From assembly GCF_032854445.1 (NCBI RefSeq), contig NW_027017998.1, positions 1-64,000 of the forward strand: a DNA stretch of 64,000 bases, given 5' to 3'. This document shows, one piece after another, positions 49,775 to 62,670 of the stretch. Under the pieces are notes generated by a model, which was not told the origin of the DNA, did not search any database, and worked only from the letters and a program-made list of their open reading frames with translations. Source of the stretch: Liolophura sinensis (lineage: Eukaryota > Mollusca > Polyplacophora > Chitonida > Chitonidae). The position numbers and the translations under genes were made by a program. Positions within the stretch are counted from its first letter, which is position 1, and each line of letters begins with the position of its first letter.

Positions 49775-52520
49775 AAACACAAGGTACTTGATACAGTCTG
49801 CTGTAAAAAGTACAACTGAACACTGACCCACTTCAGTAAGGTGCCAAAAGATGCGGAATTGAGCCAGGCATCGGCAGCTGTTGACAAATTGCAAATTTCC
49901 CTGGTTTCCATGGAGTAAGAGCCGTTGCTGGGCACGTGATTATGACATAAATGATCATTCAATTGTCGCTACAGCCAAAAGTATTGGTCGGAGAGCAACG
50001 CGGATTGCACCATTCGATTTCTCGTCACAAAATACGTCGGATTAGTCTCTTACTAGTAGCACTGAAACAGTTTTTCCAATTTTGCATTTTTGCCTGGTCT
50101 TTTTGTTAATTGAAATCGGCTACACTGTACTCTGTACAATCGCGACTGGTCATTACTATATTCAACTTTTGACTATAAGTTATGTGCCCTTCGGTAGCCC
50201 AGAAGACCTGAAATCTTTGGGCTAAGCCCATTTAACTCACCCAGCAATTGCCTTACTTCTAAGTCCAAGACAATCTCAATGTCTTTATCTACGTGTAGAA
50301 AAACCAGACCATTTGTACATAAAAAACACAAGGTACTTGATACAGTCTGCTGTAAAAAGTACAACTAAATACTGACCCACATTTATAAGGTGCCAAAAGA
50401 TGCGGAATTGGGCCAGGCATCGGCAGCTGTTAAAAAATTGCAAATATCCCTGGTTTCCATGGAGTAAGAGCCGTTGCTGTGCACGTGATTATGACATCAA
50501 TGATCATTCAATTGTCACTACAGGCAAAAGTATTGTTCGGAGAGCAACGCGGTTTGCACCATTCGATTTCTCGTCACAAAATACGTCGGATTAGCCTCTT
50601 ACCAGCAGCACTGGAACAATTTTTCCACTTTTGCATTTTTGCCTGGTCTTTTTGTTAATTGAAATCGGCTACACTGTACTCTGTACAATCGCGACTGGTC
50701 ATTACTATATTCAACTTTTGACTATAAGTTATGTGCCCTTTGGCAGCCCAGAAGACGTCAAATCTTTGGGCTAAGCCCATTTAACTCACCCAGCAATTGT
50801 CTTACTTCTAAGTCCAAGACAATCTCAATGTCTTTATCTACGTGTAGAAAAACCACACCATTTGTACATAAAAAACACAAGGTACTTGATACAGTCTGCT
50901 GTAAAAAGTACAACTGAACACTGACCCACTTCAGTAAGGTGACAAAAAATTCGGAATTGAGCCAGGTATCGGCAGCTGTTGAAAAATTGCAAATTTCCCT
51001 GGTTTCCATGGAGTAAGAGCCGTTGCTGGGCACGTGATTATGACATAAATGATCATTCAATTGTCACTACAGGCAAAAGTATTGGTCGGAGAGCAACGCG
51101 GTTTGCACCATTCGATTTGTCGTCACAAAATACGTCGGATTAGCCTCTTACTAGTAGCACTGAAACAGTTTTTCCACTTTTGCATTTTTGCCTGGTCTTT
51201 TTGTTAATTGAAATCGGCTACACTGTACTCTGTACAATCGCAACTGGTCATTACTATATTCAACTTTTGACTATAAGTTATGTGCCCTTCGGTAGCCCAG
51301 AAGACCTGAAATCTTTGGGCTAAGCCCATTTAACTCACCCAGCAATTGTCTTACTTCTAAGTCCAAGACAATCTCAATGTCTTTATCTACGTGTAGAAAA
51401 ACCACACCATTTGTACATAAAAAAACACAAGGTACTTGATACAGTCTGCTGTAAAAAGTACAACTAAATACTGACCCACATTTATAAGGTGCCAAAAGAT
51501 GCGGAATTGGGCCAGGCATCGGCAGCTGTTAAAAAATTGCAAATATCCCTGGTTTCCATGGAGTAAGAGCCGTTGCTGTGCACGTGATTATGACATCAAT
51601 GATCATTCAATTGTCACTACAGGCAAAAGTATTGGTCGGAGAGCAACGCGGTTTGCACCATTCGATTTCTCGTCACAAAATACGTCGGATTAGCCTCTTA
51701 CCAGCAGCACTGGAACAATTTTTCCACTTTTGCATTTTTGCCTGGTCTTTTTCTTAATTGAAATCGGCTACACTGTACTATGTACCATCGCGACTGGTCA
51801 TTACTATATTCAACTTTTGACTATATGTTATGTGCCCTTCGGTAGCCCAGAAGACGTCAAATCTTTGGGCTAAGCCCATTTAACTCACCCAGCAATTGCC
51901 TTACTTCTAAGTGCAAGACAATCTCAATGTCTTTATCTACGTGTAGAAAAACCACACCATTTGTACATAAAAAACACAAGGTACTTGATACAGTCTGCTG
52001 TAAAAAGTACAACTGAACACTGACCCACTTCAGTAAAGTGCCAAAAGATTCGGAATTGAGCCAGGCATCGGCAGCTGTTGAAAAATTGCAAATTTCCCTG
52101 GTTTCCATGGAGTAAGAGCCGTTGCTACGCACGTGATTATGACATAAATGATCATTCAATTGTCACTACAGCCAAAAGTATTGGTCGGAGAGCAACGCGG
52201 ATTGCACCATTCGATTTCTCGTCACAAAATACATCGGATAAGCCTCTTACTACTAGCACTGGAACAGTTTTTCCACTTTTGCATTTTTACCTGGTCTTTT
52301 TGTTAATTGAAACCGGCTACACTGTACTCTGTACAATCGCGACTGGTCATTACTATATTCAACTTTTGACTATAAGTTATGTGCCCTTCGGTAGCCCAGA
52401 AGACGTCAAATCTTTGGGCCAAGCCCATTTAACTCACCCAGCAATTGTCTTACTTCTAAGTCCAAGACAATCTCAATGTCTTTATCTACGTGTAGATAAA
52501 CCACACCATTTGTACATAAA
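49775..52520. repeat. 5-monomer higher-order unit, copy 2
   Basis: Adjacent near-identical copy of 47,030-49,774, with all five marker states in the same order. It differs mainly at the right end: GTAGATAAACC here versus GTAGAAAAACC, and just beyond the unit CACTAATCC versus CACTGACCC. Such low divergence over 2.7 kb indicates a very recent duplication. Confidence 0.85.
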
Positions 52521-52588
52521 AAACACAAGGTACTTGATACAGTCTGCTGTAAAAAGTACAACTGAACACTAATCCACTTCAGTAAGGT
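50941..52588. repeat. 3-monomer higher-order unit, copy 1 (1,648 bp)
   Basis: It runs from GACAAAAAATTCGG to the base before the next GACAAAAAATTCGG. The 1,648-bp length is three 549-bp monomers plus one base from the CATAAAAAAACAC tract. It is nested inside and overlaps the 5-monomer unit. Confidence 0.85.
52576..52588. other. Unequal-exchange junction between two monomer types
   Basis: Left of this point the monomer is of the fifth type (CACTAATCC). Right of it, it is of the second type (GACAAAAAATTCGG). The shared ACTTCAGTAAGGT between them is where the crossover must lie. This junction created the 3-monomer unit from the 5-monomer one. Confidence 0.75.
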
Positions 52589-54236
52589 GACAAAAAATTC
52601 GGAATTGAGCCAGGTATCGGCAGCTGTTGAAAAATTGCAAATTTCCCTGGTTTCCATGGAGTAAGAGCCGTTGCTGGGCACGTGATTATGACATAAATGA
52701 TCATTCAATTGTCACTACAGGCAAAAGTATTGGTCGGAGAGCAACGCGGTTTGCACCATTCGATTTGTCGTCACAAAATACGTCGGATTAGCCTCTTACT
52801 AGTAGCACTGAAACAGTTTTTCCACTTTTGCATTTTTGCCTGGTCTTTTTGTTAATTGAAATCGGCTACACTGTACTCTGTACAATCGCAACTGGTCATT
52901 ACTATATTCAACTTTTGACTATAAGTTATGTGCCCTTCGGTAGCCCAGAAGACCTGAAATCTTTGGGCTAAGCCCATTTAACTCACCCAGCAATTGTCTT
53001 ACTTCTAAGTCCAAGACAATCTCAATGTCTTTATCTACGTGTAGAAAAACCACACCATTTGTACATAAAAAAACACAAGGTACTTGATACAGTCTGCTGT
53101 AAAAAGTACAACTAAATACTGACCCACATTTATAAGGTGCCAAAAGATGCGGAATTGGGCCAGGCATCGGCAGCTGTTAAAAAATTGCAAATATCCCTGG
53201 TTTCCATGGAGTAAGAGCCGTTGCTGTGCACGTGATTATGACATCAATGATCATTCAATTGTCACTACAGGCAAAAGTATTGGTCGGAGAGCAACGCGGT
53301 TTGCACCATTCGATTTCTCGTCACAAAATACGTCGGATTAGCCTCTTACCAGCAGCACTGGAACAATTTTTCCACTTTTGCATTTTTGCCTGGTCTTTTT
53401 CTTAATTGAAATCGGCTACACTGTACTATGTACCATCGCGACTGGTCATTACTATATTCAACTTTTGACTATATGTTATGTGCCCTTCGGTAGCCCAGAA
53501 GACGTCAAATCTTTGGGCTAAGCCCATTTAACTCACCCAGCAATTGCCTTACTTCTAAGTGCAAGACAATCTCAATGTCTTTATCTACGTGTAGAAAAAC
53601 CACACCATTTGTACATAAAAAACACAAGGTACTTGATACAGTCTGCTGTAAAAAGTACAACTGAACACTGACCCACTTCAGTAAAGTGCCAAAAGATTCG
53701 GAATTGAGCCAGGCATCGGCAGCTGTTGAAAAATTGCAAATTTCCCTGGTTTCCATGGAGTAAGAGCCGTTGCTACGCACGTGATTATGACATAAATGAT
53801 CATTCAATTGTCACTACAGCCAAAAGTATTGGTCGGAGAGCAACGCGGATTGCACCATTCGATTTCTCGTCACAAAATACATCGGATAAGCCTCTTACTA
53901 CTAGCACTGGAACAGTTTTTCCACTTTTGCATTTTTACCTGGTCTTTTTGTTAATTGAAACCGGCTACACTGTACTCTGTACAATCGCGACTGGTCATTA
54001 CTATATTCAACTTTTGACTATAAGTTATGTGCCCTTCGGTAGCCCAGAAGACGTCAAATCTTTGGGCCAAGCCCATTTAACTCACCCAGCAATTGTCTTA
54101 CTTCTAAGTCCAAGACAATCTCAATGTCTTTATCTACGTGTAGATAAACCACACCATTTGTACATAAAAAACACAAGGTACTTGATACAGTCTGCTGTAA
54201 AAAGTACAACTGAACACTAATCCACTTCAGTAAGGT
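52589..54236. repeat. 3-monomer higher-order unit, copy 2
   Basis: Near-identical repeat of 50,941-52,588, including CATAAAAAAACACAAGG, CATCGGATAAGCC, GTAGATAAACC and CACTAATCC. At its right end the array continues with GGTGCCAAAAGATGCGG rather than GGTGACAAAAAATTCGG, which marks the limit of the amplified unit. Confidence 0.85.
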
Positions 54237-56790
54237 GCCAAAAGATGCGGAATTGAGCCAGGCATCGGCAGCTGTTGAAAATTTGCAAATTTCCCTGGTT
54301 TCCATGGAGTAAGAGCCGTTGCTGGGCACGTGATTATGACATAAATGATCATTCAATTGTCACCACAGCCAAAAGTATTGGTCGGAGAGCAACGCGGTTT
54401 GCACCATTCGATTTCTCGTCACAAAATACGTCGGATTAGTCTCTTACTAGTAGCACTGAAACAGTTTTTCCACTTTTGCATTTATGCCTGGTCTTTTTGT
54501 TAATTGAAATCGGCTACACTGTACTCTGTACAATCGCGACTGGTCATTACTATATTCAACTTTTGACTATAAGTTATGTGCCCTTCGGTAGCCCAGAAGA
54601 CCTGAAATCTTTGGGCTAAGCCCATTTAACTCACCCAGCAATTGTCTTACTTCTAAGTCCAAGACAATCTCAATGTCTTTATCTACGTGTAGAAAAACCA
54701 GACCATTTGTACATAAAAACACAAGGTACTTGATACAGTCTGCTGTAAAAAGTACAACTGAACACTGACCCACTTCAGTGAGGTGCCAAAAGATGCGGAA
54801 TTGAGCCAGGCATCGGCAGCTGTTGAAAAATTGCAAATTTCCCTGGTTTCCATGGAGTAAGAGCCGTTGCTGGGCACGTGATTATGACATCAATGATCAT
54901 TCAATTGTCACTACAGCCAAAAGTATTGGTCGGAGAGCAACGCGGTTTGCACCATTCGATTTGTCGTCACAAAATACGTCGAATTAGCCTCTTACCAGCA
55001 ACACTGGAACAGTTTTTCCACTTTTGCATTTTTGCCTGGTCTTTTTGTTAATTGAAATCGGCTACACTGTACTCTGTACAATCGCGACTGGTCATTACTA
55101 TATTCAACTTTTGACTATAAGTTATGTGCCCTTTGGTAGCCCAGAAGACCTGAAATCTTTGGGCTAAGCCCATTTAACTCACCCAGCAATTGCCTTATTT
55201 CTAAGTGCAAGACAATCTCAATGTCTTTATCTACGTGTAGAAAAACCAGACCATTTGTACATAAAAAACACAAGGTACTTGATACAGTCTGCTGTAAAAA
55301 GTACAACTGAACACTGACCCACATTTATAAGGTGCCAAAAGATGCGGAATTGGGCCAGGCATCGGCAGCTGTTGAAAAATTGCAAATATCCCTGGTTTCC
55401 ATGGAGTAAGAGCCGTTGCTGTGCACGTGATTATGACATCAATGATCATTCAATTGTCACTACAGCCAAAAGTATTGTTCTGAGAGCAACGCGGTTTGCA
55501 CCATTCGATTTCTCGTCACAAAATACGTCGGATTAGCCTCTTAGCAGCAGCACTGGAACAATTTTTCCACTTTTGCATTTTTGCCTGGTCTTTTTCTTAA
55601 TTGAAATCGGCTACACTGTACTATGTACCATCGCGACTGGTCATTACTATATTCAACTTTTGACTATATGTTATGTGCCCTTCGGTAACCCAGAAGACGT
55701 CAAATCTTTGGGCTAAGCCCATTTAACTCACCCAACAATTGTCTTACTTCTAAGTGCAAGACAATCTCAATGTCTTTATCTACGTGTAGAAAAACCACAC
55801 CATTTGTACATAAAAAACACAAGGTACTTGATACAGTCTGCTGTAAAAAGTACAACTGAACACTGACCCACTTCAGTAAGGTGCCAAAAGATTTGGAATT
55901 GAGCCAGGCATCGGCAGCTGTTGAAAAATTGCAAATTTCCCTGGTTTCCATGGAGTAAGAGCCGTTGCTGGGCACGTGATTATGACATCAATGATAATTC
56001 AATTGTCACTACAGCCAAAAGTATTGGTCGGAGAGCAACGCGGTTTGCACCATTCGATTTGTCGTCACAAAATACGTCGAATTAGCCTCTTACCAGCAAC
56101 ACTGGAACAGTTTTTCCACTTTTGCATTTTTGCCTGGTCTTTTTCTTAATTGAAATCGGCTACACTGTACTCTGTACAATCGCGACTGGTCATTACTATA
56201 TTCAACTTTTGACTATAAGTTATGTGCCCTTCGGTAGCCCAGAAGACGTCAAATCTTTGGGCTAAGCCCATTTAACTCACCCAGCAATTGTCTTACTTCT
56301 AAGTCCAAGACAATCTCAATGTCTTTATCTACGTGTAGAAAAACCAGACCATTTGTACATAAAAAACACAAGGTACTTGATACAGTCTGCTGTAAAAAGT
56401 ACAACTGAACACTGACCCACTTTAGTAAGGTGCCAAAAGATGCGGAATTGAGCCAGGCATCGGCAGCTGTTGAAAAATTGCAAATTTCCCTGGTTTCCAT
56501 GGAGTAAGAGCCGTTGCTGTGCACGTGATTATGACATCAATGATCATTCAATTGTCACTACAGCCAAAAGTATTGGTCGGAGAGCAACGCGGTTTGCACC
56601 ATTCGATTTGTCGTCACAAAATACGTCGAATTAGCCTCTTATCAGCAACACTGGAACAGTTTTTCCACTTTTGCATTTTTGCCTGGTCTTTTTGTTAATT
56701 GAAATCGGCTACACTGTACTCTGTACAATCGCGACTGGTCATTACTATATTCAACTTTTGACTATAAGTTATGTGCCCTTCGGTAGCCCA

Positions 56791-57339
56791 GAAGACGTCA
56801 AATCTTTGGGCTAAGCCCATTTAACTCACCCAGCAATTGTCTTACTTCTAAGTCCAAGACAATCTCAATGTCTTTATCTACGTGTAGAAAAACCACACCA
56901 TTTGTACATAAAAAACACAAGGTACTTGATACAGTCTGCTGTAAAAAGTACAACTGAACACTGACCCACTTCAGTAAGGTGCCAAACGATTCAGAATTGA
57001 GCCAGGTATCGGCAGCTGTTGAAAAATTGCAAATTTCCCTGGTTTCCATGGAGTAAGAACCGTTGCTGGGCACGTGATTATGACATAAATGATCATTCAA
57101 TTGTCACTACAGGCAAAAGTATTGGTCGGAGAGCAACGCGGTTTGCACCATTCGATTTGTCGTCACAAAACACGTCGGATTAGCCTCTTACCAGCAGCAC
57201 TGGAACAATTTTTCCAATTTTGCATTTTTGCCTGGTCTTTTTGTTAATTGAAATCGGCTACACTGTACTATGTACCATTGCGACTGGTCATTACTATATT
57301 CAACTTTTGACTATATGTTATGTGCCCTTCGGTAGCCCA
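56791..57339. repeat. Representative subfamily B monomer (549 bp)
   Basis: One complete B monomer, from GAAGACGTC to the base before the next GAAGACGTC. Short dyads in it: GACGTC 56,794-56,799; TGGGCTAAGCCCA 56,807-56,819 (6-bp arms, one central base); TCTACGTGTAGA 56,877-56,888 (5-bp arms); CAGCTG 57,013-57,018; CCATGG 57,046-57,051; CACGTG 57,071-57,076; AATGATCATT 57,088-57,097 (perfect 10-bp palindrome); CAATTG 57,098-57,103. I saw no internal subrepeat within the monomer. Confidence 0.9.
57071..57076. other. E-box (CACGTG), example of a per-monomer motif
   Basis: CACGTG lies at this place in nearly every monomer of both subfamilies, so the window holds on the order of 100 copies spaced about 549 bp apart. 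It is the canonical site for bHLH-type factors (USF/MYC/CLOCK class). Binding is not shown by sequence alone. Exceptions noticed: CAAGTG in one A class (for example 1,505-1,510 and about 7,022) and in the 29.4-kb patch, CACGCG near 41,326 and CACGTC near 46,640. Confidence 0.5.
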
Positions 57340-58154
57340 GAAGACGTCAAATCTTTGGGCTAAGCCCATTTAACTCACCCAGCAATTGCATTAACTCTAA
57401 GTCGAAGACAATCTCAATGTCTTTATCTACGTGTAGAAAAACCACACCATTTGTACATGAAAAACACAAGGTACTTGATACAGTCTGCTGTAAAAAGTAC
57501 AACTGAACACTGACCCACTTCAGTAAGGTGCCAAAAGATTCGGAATTGAGCCAGGCATCGGCAGCTGTTGACAAATTGCAAATTTCCCTGGTTTCCATGG
57601 AGTAAGAGCCGTTGCTGGGCACGTGATTATGACATAAATGATCATTCAATTGTCGCTACAGCCAAAAGTATTGGTCGGAGAGCAACGCGGATTGCACCAT
57701 TCGATTTCTCGTCACAAAATACGTCGGATTAGTCTCTTACTAGTAGCACTGAAACAGTTTTTCCACTTTTGCATTTTTGCCTGGTCTTTTTGTTAATTGA
57801 AATCGGCTACACTGTACTCTGTACAATCGCGACTGGTCATTACTATATTCAACTTTTGACTATAAGTTATGTGCCCTTCGGTAGCCCAGAAGACCTGAAA
57901 TCTTTGGGCTAAGCCCATTTAACTCACCCAGCAATTGTTTTACTTCTAAGTCCAAGACAATCTCAATGTCTTTATCTACGTGTAGAAAAACCAGACCATT
58001 TGTACATAAAAAACACAAGGTACTTGATACAGTCTGCTGTAAAAAGTACAACTAAATACTGACCCACATTTATAAGGTGCCAAAAGATGCGGAATTGGGC
58101 CAGGCATCGGCAGCTGTTGAAAAATTGCAAATTTCCCTGGTTTCCATGGAGTAA

Positions 58155-59925
58155 CAGCCGTTGCTGGGCACGTGATTATGACATCAATGATCATTCAATT
58201 GTCACTACAGGCAAAAGTATTGGTCGGAGAGCAACGCGGTTTGCACCATTCGATTTCTCGTCACAAAATACGTCGGATTAGCCTCTTACCAGCAGCACTC
58301 GAACAGTTTTTCCACTTTTGCATTTTTGCCTGGTCTTTTTGTTAATTGAAATCGGCTACACTGTACTCTGTACAATCGCGACTGGTCATTACTATATTCA
58401 ACTTTTGACTATAAGTTATGTGCCCTTCGGTAGCCCAGAAGACCTGAAATCTTTGGGCTAAGCCCATTTAACTCGCCCAGCAATTGCCTTACTTCTAAGT
58501 GCAAGACAATCTCAATGTCTTTATCTACGTGTAGAGAAACCAGACCATTTGTACGTGAAAAACACAAGGTACTTGATACAGTCTGCTGTAAAAAGTACAA
58601 CTGAACACTGACCCACTTCAGTAAGGTGCCAAAAGATGCGGAATTGAGCCAGGCATCGGCAGCTGTTGAAAAATGGCAAATTTCCCTGGTTTCCATGGAG
58701 TAAGAGCCGTTGCTGTGCACGTGATTATGACATCAATGATCATTCAATTGTCACTACAGCCAAAAGTATTGGTCGGAGAGCAACGCGGATTGCACCATTC
58801 GATTTCTCGTCACAAAATACGTCGGATTAGTCTCTTACTAGTAGCACTGAAACAGTTTTTCCACTTTTGCATTTTTGCCTGGTGTTTTTGTTAATTGAAA
58901 TCGGCTACACTGTACTCTGTACAATCGCGACTGGTCATTACTATATTCAACTTTTGACTATAAGTTATGTGCCCTTTGGTAGCCCAGAAGACCTGAAATC
59001 TTTGGGCTAAGCCCATTTAATTCACCCAGCAATTGCCTTACTTCTAAGTGCAAGACAATCTCAATGTCTTTATCTACGTGTAGAAAAACCAGACCATTTG
59101 TACATAAAAAACACAAGGTACTTGATACAGTCTGCTGTAAAAAGTACAACTGAACACTGACCCACATTTATAAGGTGCCAAAAGATGCGGAATTGGGCCA
59201 GGCATCGGCAGCTGTTGAAAAATTGCAAATATCCCTGGTTTCCATGGAGTAAGAGCCGTTGCTGTGCACGTGATTATGACATCAATGATCATTCAATTGT
59301 CACTACAGGCAAAAGTATTGTTCGGAGAGCAACGCGGATTGCACCATTCGATTTCTCGTCACAAAATACGTCGGATTAGCCTCTTACCAGCAGCACTGGA
59401 ACAATTTTTCCACTTTTGCATTTTTGCCTGGTCTTTTTCTTAATTGAAATCGGCTACACTGTACTATGTACCATCGCGACTGGTCATTACTATATTCAAC
59501 TTTTGACTATATGTTATGTGCCCTTCGGTAGCCCAGAAGACGTCAAATCTTTGGGCTAAGCCCATTTAACTCACCCAGCAATTGTCTTACTTCTAAGTGC
59601 AAGACAATCTCAATGTCTTTATCTACGTGTAGAAAAACCACACCATTTGTACATAAAAAACACAAGGTACTTGATACAGTCTGCTGTAAAAAGTACAACT
59701 GAACACTGACCCACTTCAGTAAGGTGCCAAAAGATGCGGAATTGAGCCAGGCATCGGCAGCTGTTGAAAAATTGCAAATTTCCCTGGTTTCCATGGAGTA
59801 AGAGCCGTTGCTACGCACGTGATTATGACATAAATGATCATTCAATTGTCGCTACAGCCAAAAGTATTGGTCGGAGAGCAACGCGGATTGCACCATTCGA
59901 TTTCTCGACACAAAATACGTCGGAT
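58155..59925. repeat. B-type 1.8-kb segment, copy 1 (offset 2,745 bp)
   Basis: Matches 60,900-62,670. Shared rare states are CAGCACTCGAACAG, CTCGCCCAGCAATTG, GTAGAGAAACCAG, TTGTACGTGAAAAAC, GAAAAATGGCAAATTTCC, GGTGTTTTTGTTAATTG, CATTTAATTCACCC and GTATTGTTCGGAGAG. Confidence 0.8.
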
Positions 59926-60899
59926 TAGCCTCTTACTAGTAGCACTGGAACAGTTTTTCCACTTTTGCATTTTTGCCTGGTCTTTTTGTTAATTGAAACC
60001 GGCTACACTGTACTCTGTACAATCGCGACTGGTCATTACTATATTCAACTTTTGACTATAAGTTATGTGCCCTTCGGTAGCCCAGAAGACCTGAAATCTT
60101 TGGGCCAAGCCCATTTAACTCACCCAGCAATTGTCATACTTCTAAGTCCAAGACAATCTCAATGTCTTTATCTACGTGTAGAAAAACCAGACCATTTGTA
60201 CATAAAAAACACAAGGTACTTGATACAGTCTGCTGTAAAAAGTACAACTGAACACTGACCCACTTTAGTAAGGTGCCAAAAGATGCGGAATTGAGCCAGG
60301 CATCGGCAGCTGTTGAAAAATTGCAAATTTCCCTGGTTTCCATGGAGTAAGAGCCGTTGCTGGGCACGTGATTATGACATCAATGATCACTCAATTGTCA
60401 CTACAGCCAAAAGTATTGGTCGGAGAGCAACGCGGTTTGCACCATTCGATTTGTCGTCACAAAATACGTCGAATTAGCCTCTTACCAGCAACACTGGAAC
60501 AGTTTTTCCACTTTTGCATTTTTGCCTGGTCTTTTTGTTAATTGAAATCGGCTACACTGTACTCTGTACAATCGCGACTGGTCATTACTATATTCAACTT
60601 TTGACTATAAGTTATGTGCCCTTCGGTAGCCCAGAAGACGTCAAATCTTTGGGCTAAGCCCATTTAACTCACCCAGCAATTGTCTTACTTCTAAGTCCAA
60701 GACAATCTCAATGTCTTTATCTACGTGTAGAAAAACCAGACCATTTGTACATAAAAAACACAAGGTACTTGATACAGTCTGCTGTAAAAAGTACAACTGA
60801 ACACTGACCCACTTCAGTAAGGTGCCAAAAGATGCGGAATTGAGCCAGGCATCGGCAGCTGTTGAAAAATTGCAAATTTCCCTGGTTTCCATGGAGTAA

Positions 60900-62670
60900 G
60901 AGCCGTTGCTGGGCACGTGATTATGACATCAATGATCATTCAATTGTCACTACAGGCAAAAGTATTGGTCGGAGAGCAACGCGGTTTGCACCATTCGATT
61001 TCTCATCACAAAATACGTCGGATTAGCCTCTTACCAGCAGCACTCGAACAGTTTTTCCACTTTTGCATTTTTGCCTGGTCTTTTTGTTAATTGAAATCGG
61101 CTACACTGTACTCTGTACAATCGCGACTGGTCATTACTATATTCAACTTTTGACTATAAGTTATGTGCCCTTCGGTAGCCCAGAAGACCTGAAATCTTTG
61201 GGCTAAGCCCATTTAACTCGCCCAGCAATTGCCTTACTTCTAAGTGCAAGACAATCTCAATGTCTTTATCTACGTGTAGAGAAACCAGACCATTTGTACG
61301 TGAAAAACACAAGGTACTTGATACAGTCTGCTGTAAAAAGTACAACTGAACACTGACCCACTTCAGTAAGGTGCCAAAAGATGCGGAATTGAGCCAGGCA
61401 TCGGCAGCTGTTGAAAAATGGCAAATTTCCCTGGTTTCCATGGAGTAAGAGCCGTTGCTGTGCACGTGATTATGACATCAATGATCATTCAATTGTCACT
61501 ACAGCCAAAAGTATTGGTCGGAGAGCAACGCGGATTGCACCATTCGATTTCTCGTCACAAAATACGTCGGATTAGTCTCTTACTAGTAGCACTGAAACAG
61601 TTTTTCCACTTTTGCATTTTTGCCTGGTGTTTTTGTTAATTGAAATCGGCTACACTGTACTCTGTACAATCGCGACTGGTCATTACTATATTCAACTTTT
61701 GACTATAAGTTATGTGCCCTTTGGTAGCCCAGAAGACGTCAAATCTTTGGGCTAAGCCCATTTAATTCACCCAGCAATTGCCTTACTTCTAAGTGCAAGA
61801 CAATCTCAATGTCTTTATCTACGTGTAGAAAAACCAGACCATTTGTACATAAAAAACACAAGGTACTTGATACAGTCTGCTGTAAAAAGTACAACTGAAC
61901 ACTGACCCACATTTATAAGGTGCCAAAAGATGCGGAATTGGGCCAGGCATCGGCAGCTGTTGAAAAATTGCAAATATCCCTGGTTTCCATGGAGTAAGAG
62001 CCGTTGCTGTGCACGTGATTATGACATCAATGATCATTCAATTGTCACTACAGGCAAAAGTATTGTTCGGAGAGCAACGCGGATTGCACCATTCGATTTC
62101 TCGTCACAAAATACGTCGGATTAGCCTCTTACCAGCAGCACTGGAACAATTTTTCCACTTTTGCATTTTTGCCTGGTCTTTTTCTTAATTGAAATCGGCT
62201 ACACTGTACTATGTACCATCGCGACTGGTCATTACTATATTCAACTTTTGACTATATGTTATGTGCCCTTCGGTAGCCCAGAAGACGTCAAATCTTTGGG
62301 CTAAGCCCATTTAACTCACCCAGCAATTGTCTTACTTCTAAGTGCAAGACAATCTCAATGTCTTTATCTACGTGTAGAAAAACCACACCATTTATACATA
62401 AAAAACACAAGGTACTTGATACAGTCTGCTGTAAAAAGTACAACTGAACACTGACCCACTTCAGTAAGGTGCCAAAAGATGCGGAATTGAGCCAGGCATC
62501 GGCAGCTGTTGAAAACTTGCAAATTTCCCTGGTTTCCATGGAGTAAGAGCCGTTGCTACGCACGTGATTATGACATAAATGATCATTCAATTGTCGCTAC
62601 AGCCAAAAGTATTGGTCGGAGAGCAACGCGGATTGCACCATTCGATTTCTCGTCACAAAATACGTCGGAT
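60900..62670. repeat. B-type 1.8-kb segment, copy 2
   Basis: Partner of 58,155-59,925. One internal difference is a switch from GACCTGAAATC (copy 1, about 58,989) to GACGTCAAATC (about 61,734): three adjacent base changes between otherwise near-identical copies. The right edge is where CTCTTACTAGTAGCACTGG (copy 1) meets CTCTTACTAGTAGCACTGA. Confidence 0.8.

Noticed and set aside
56791-57339. Monomer built from three 183-bp subrepeats (549 = 3 x 183)
   Set aside because: Comparing the three thirds by eye shows no sequence similarity. Any link with nucleosome spacing rests on length alone.
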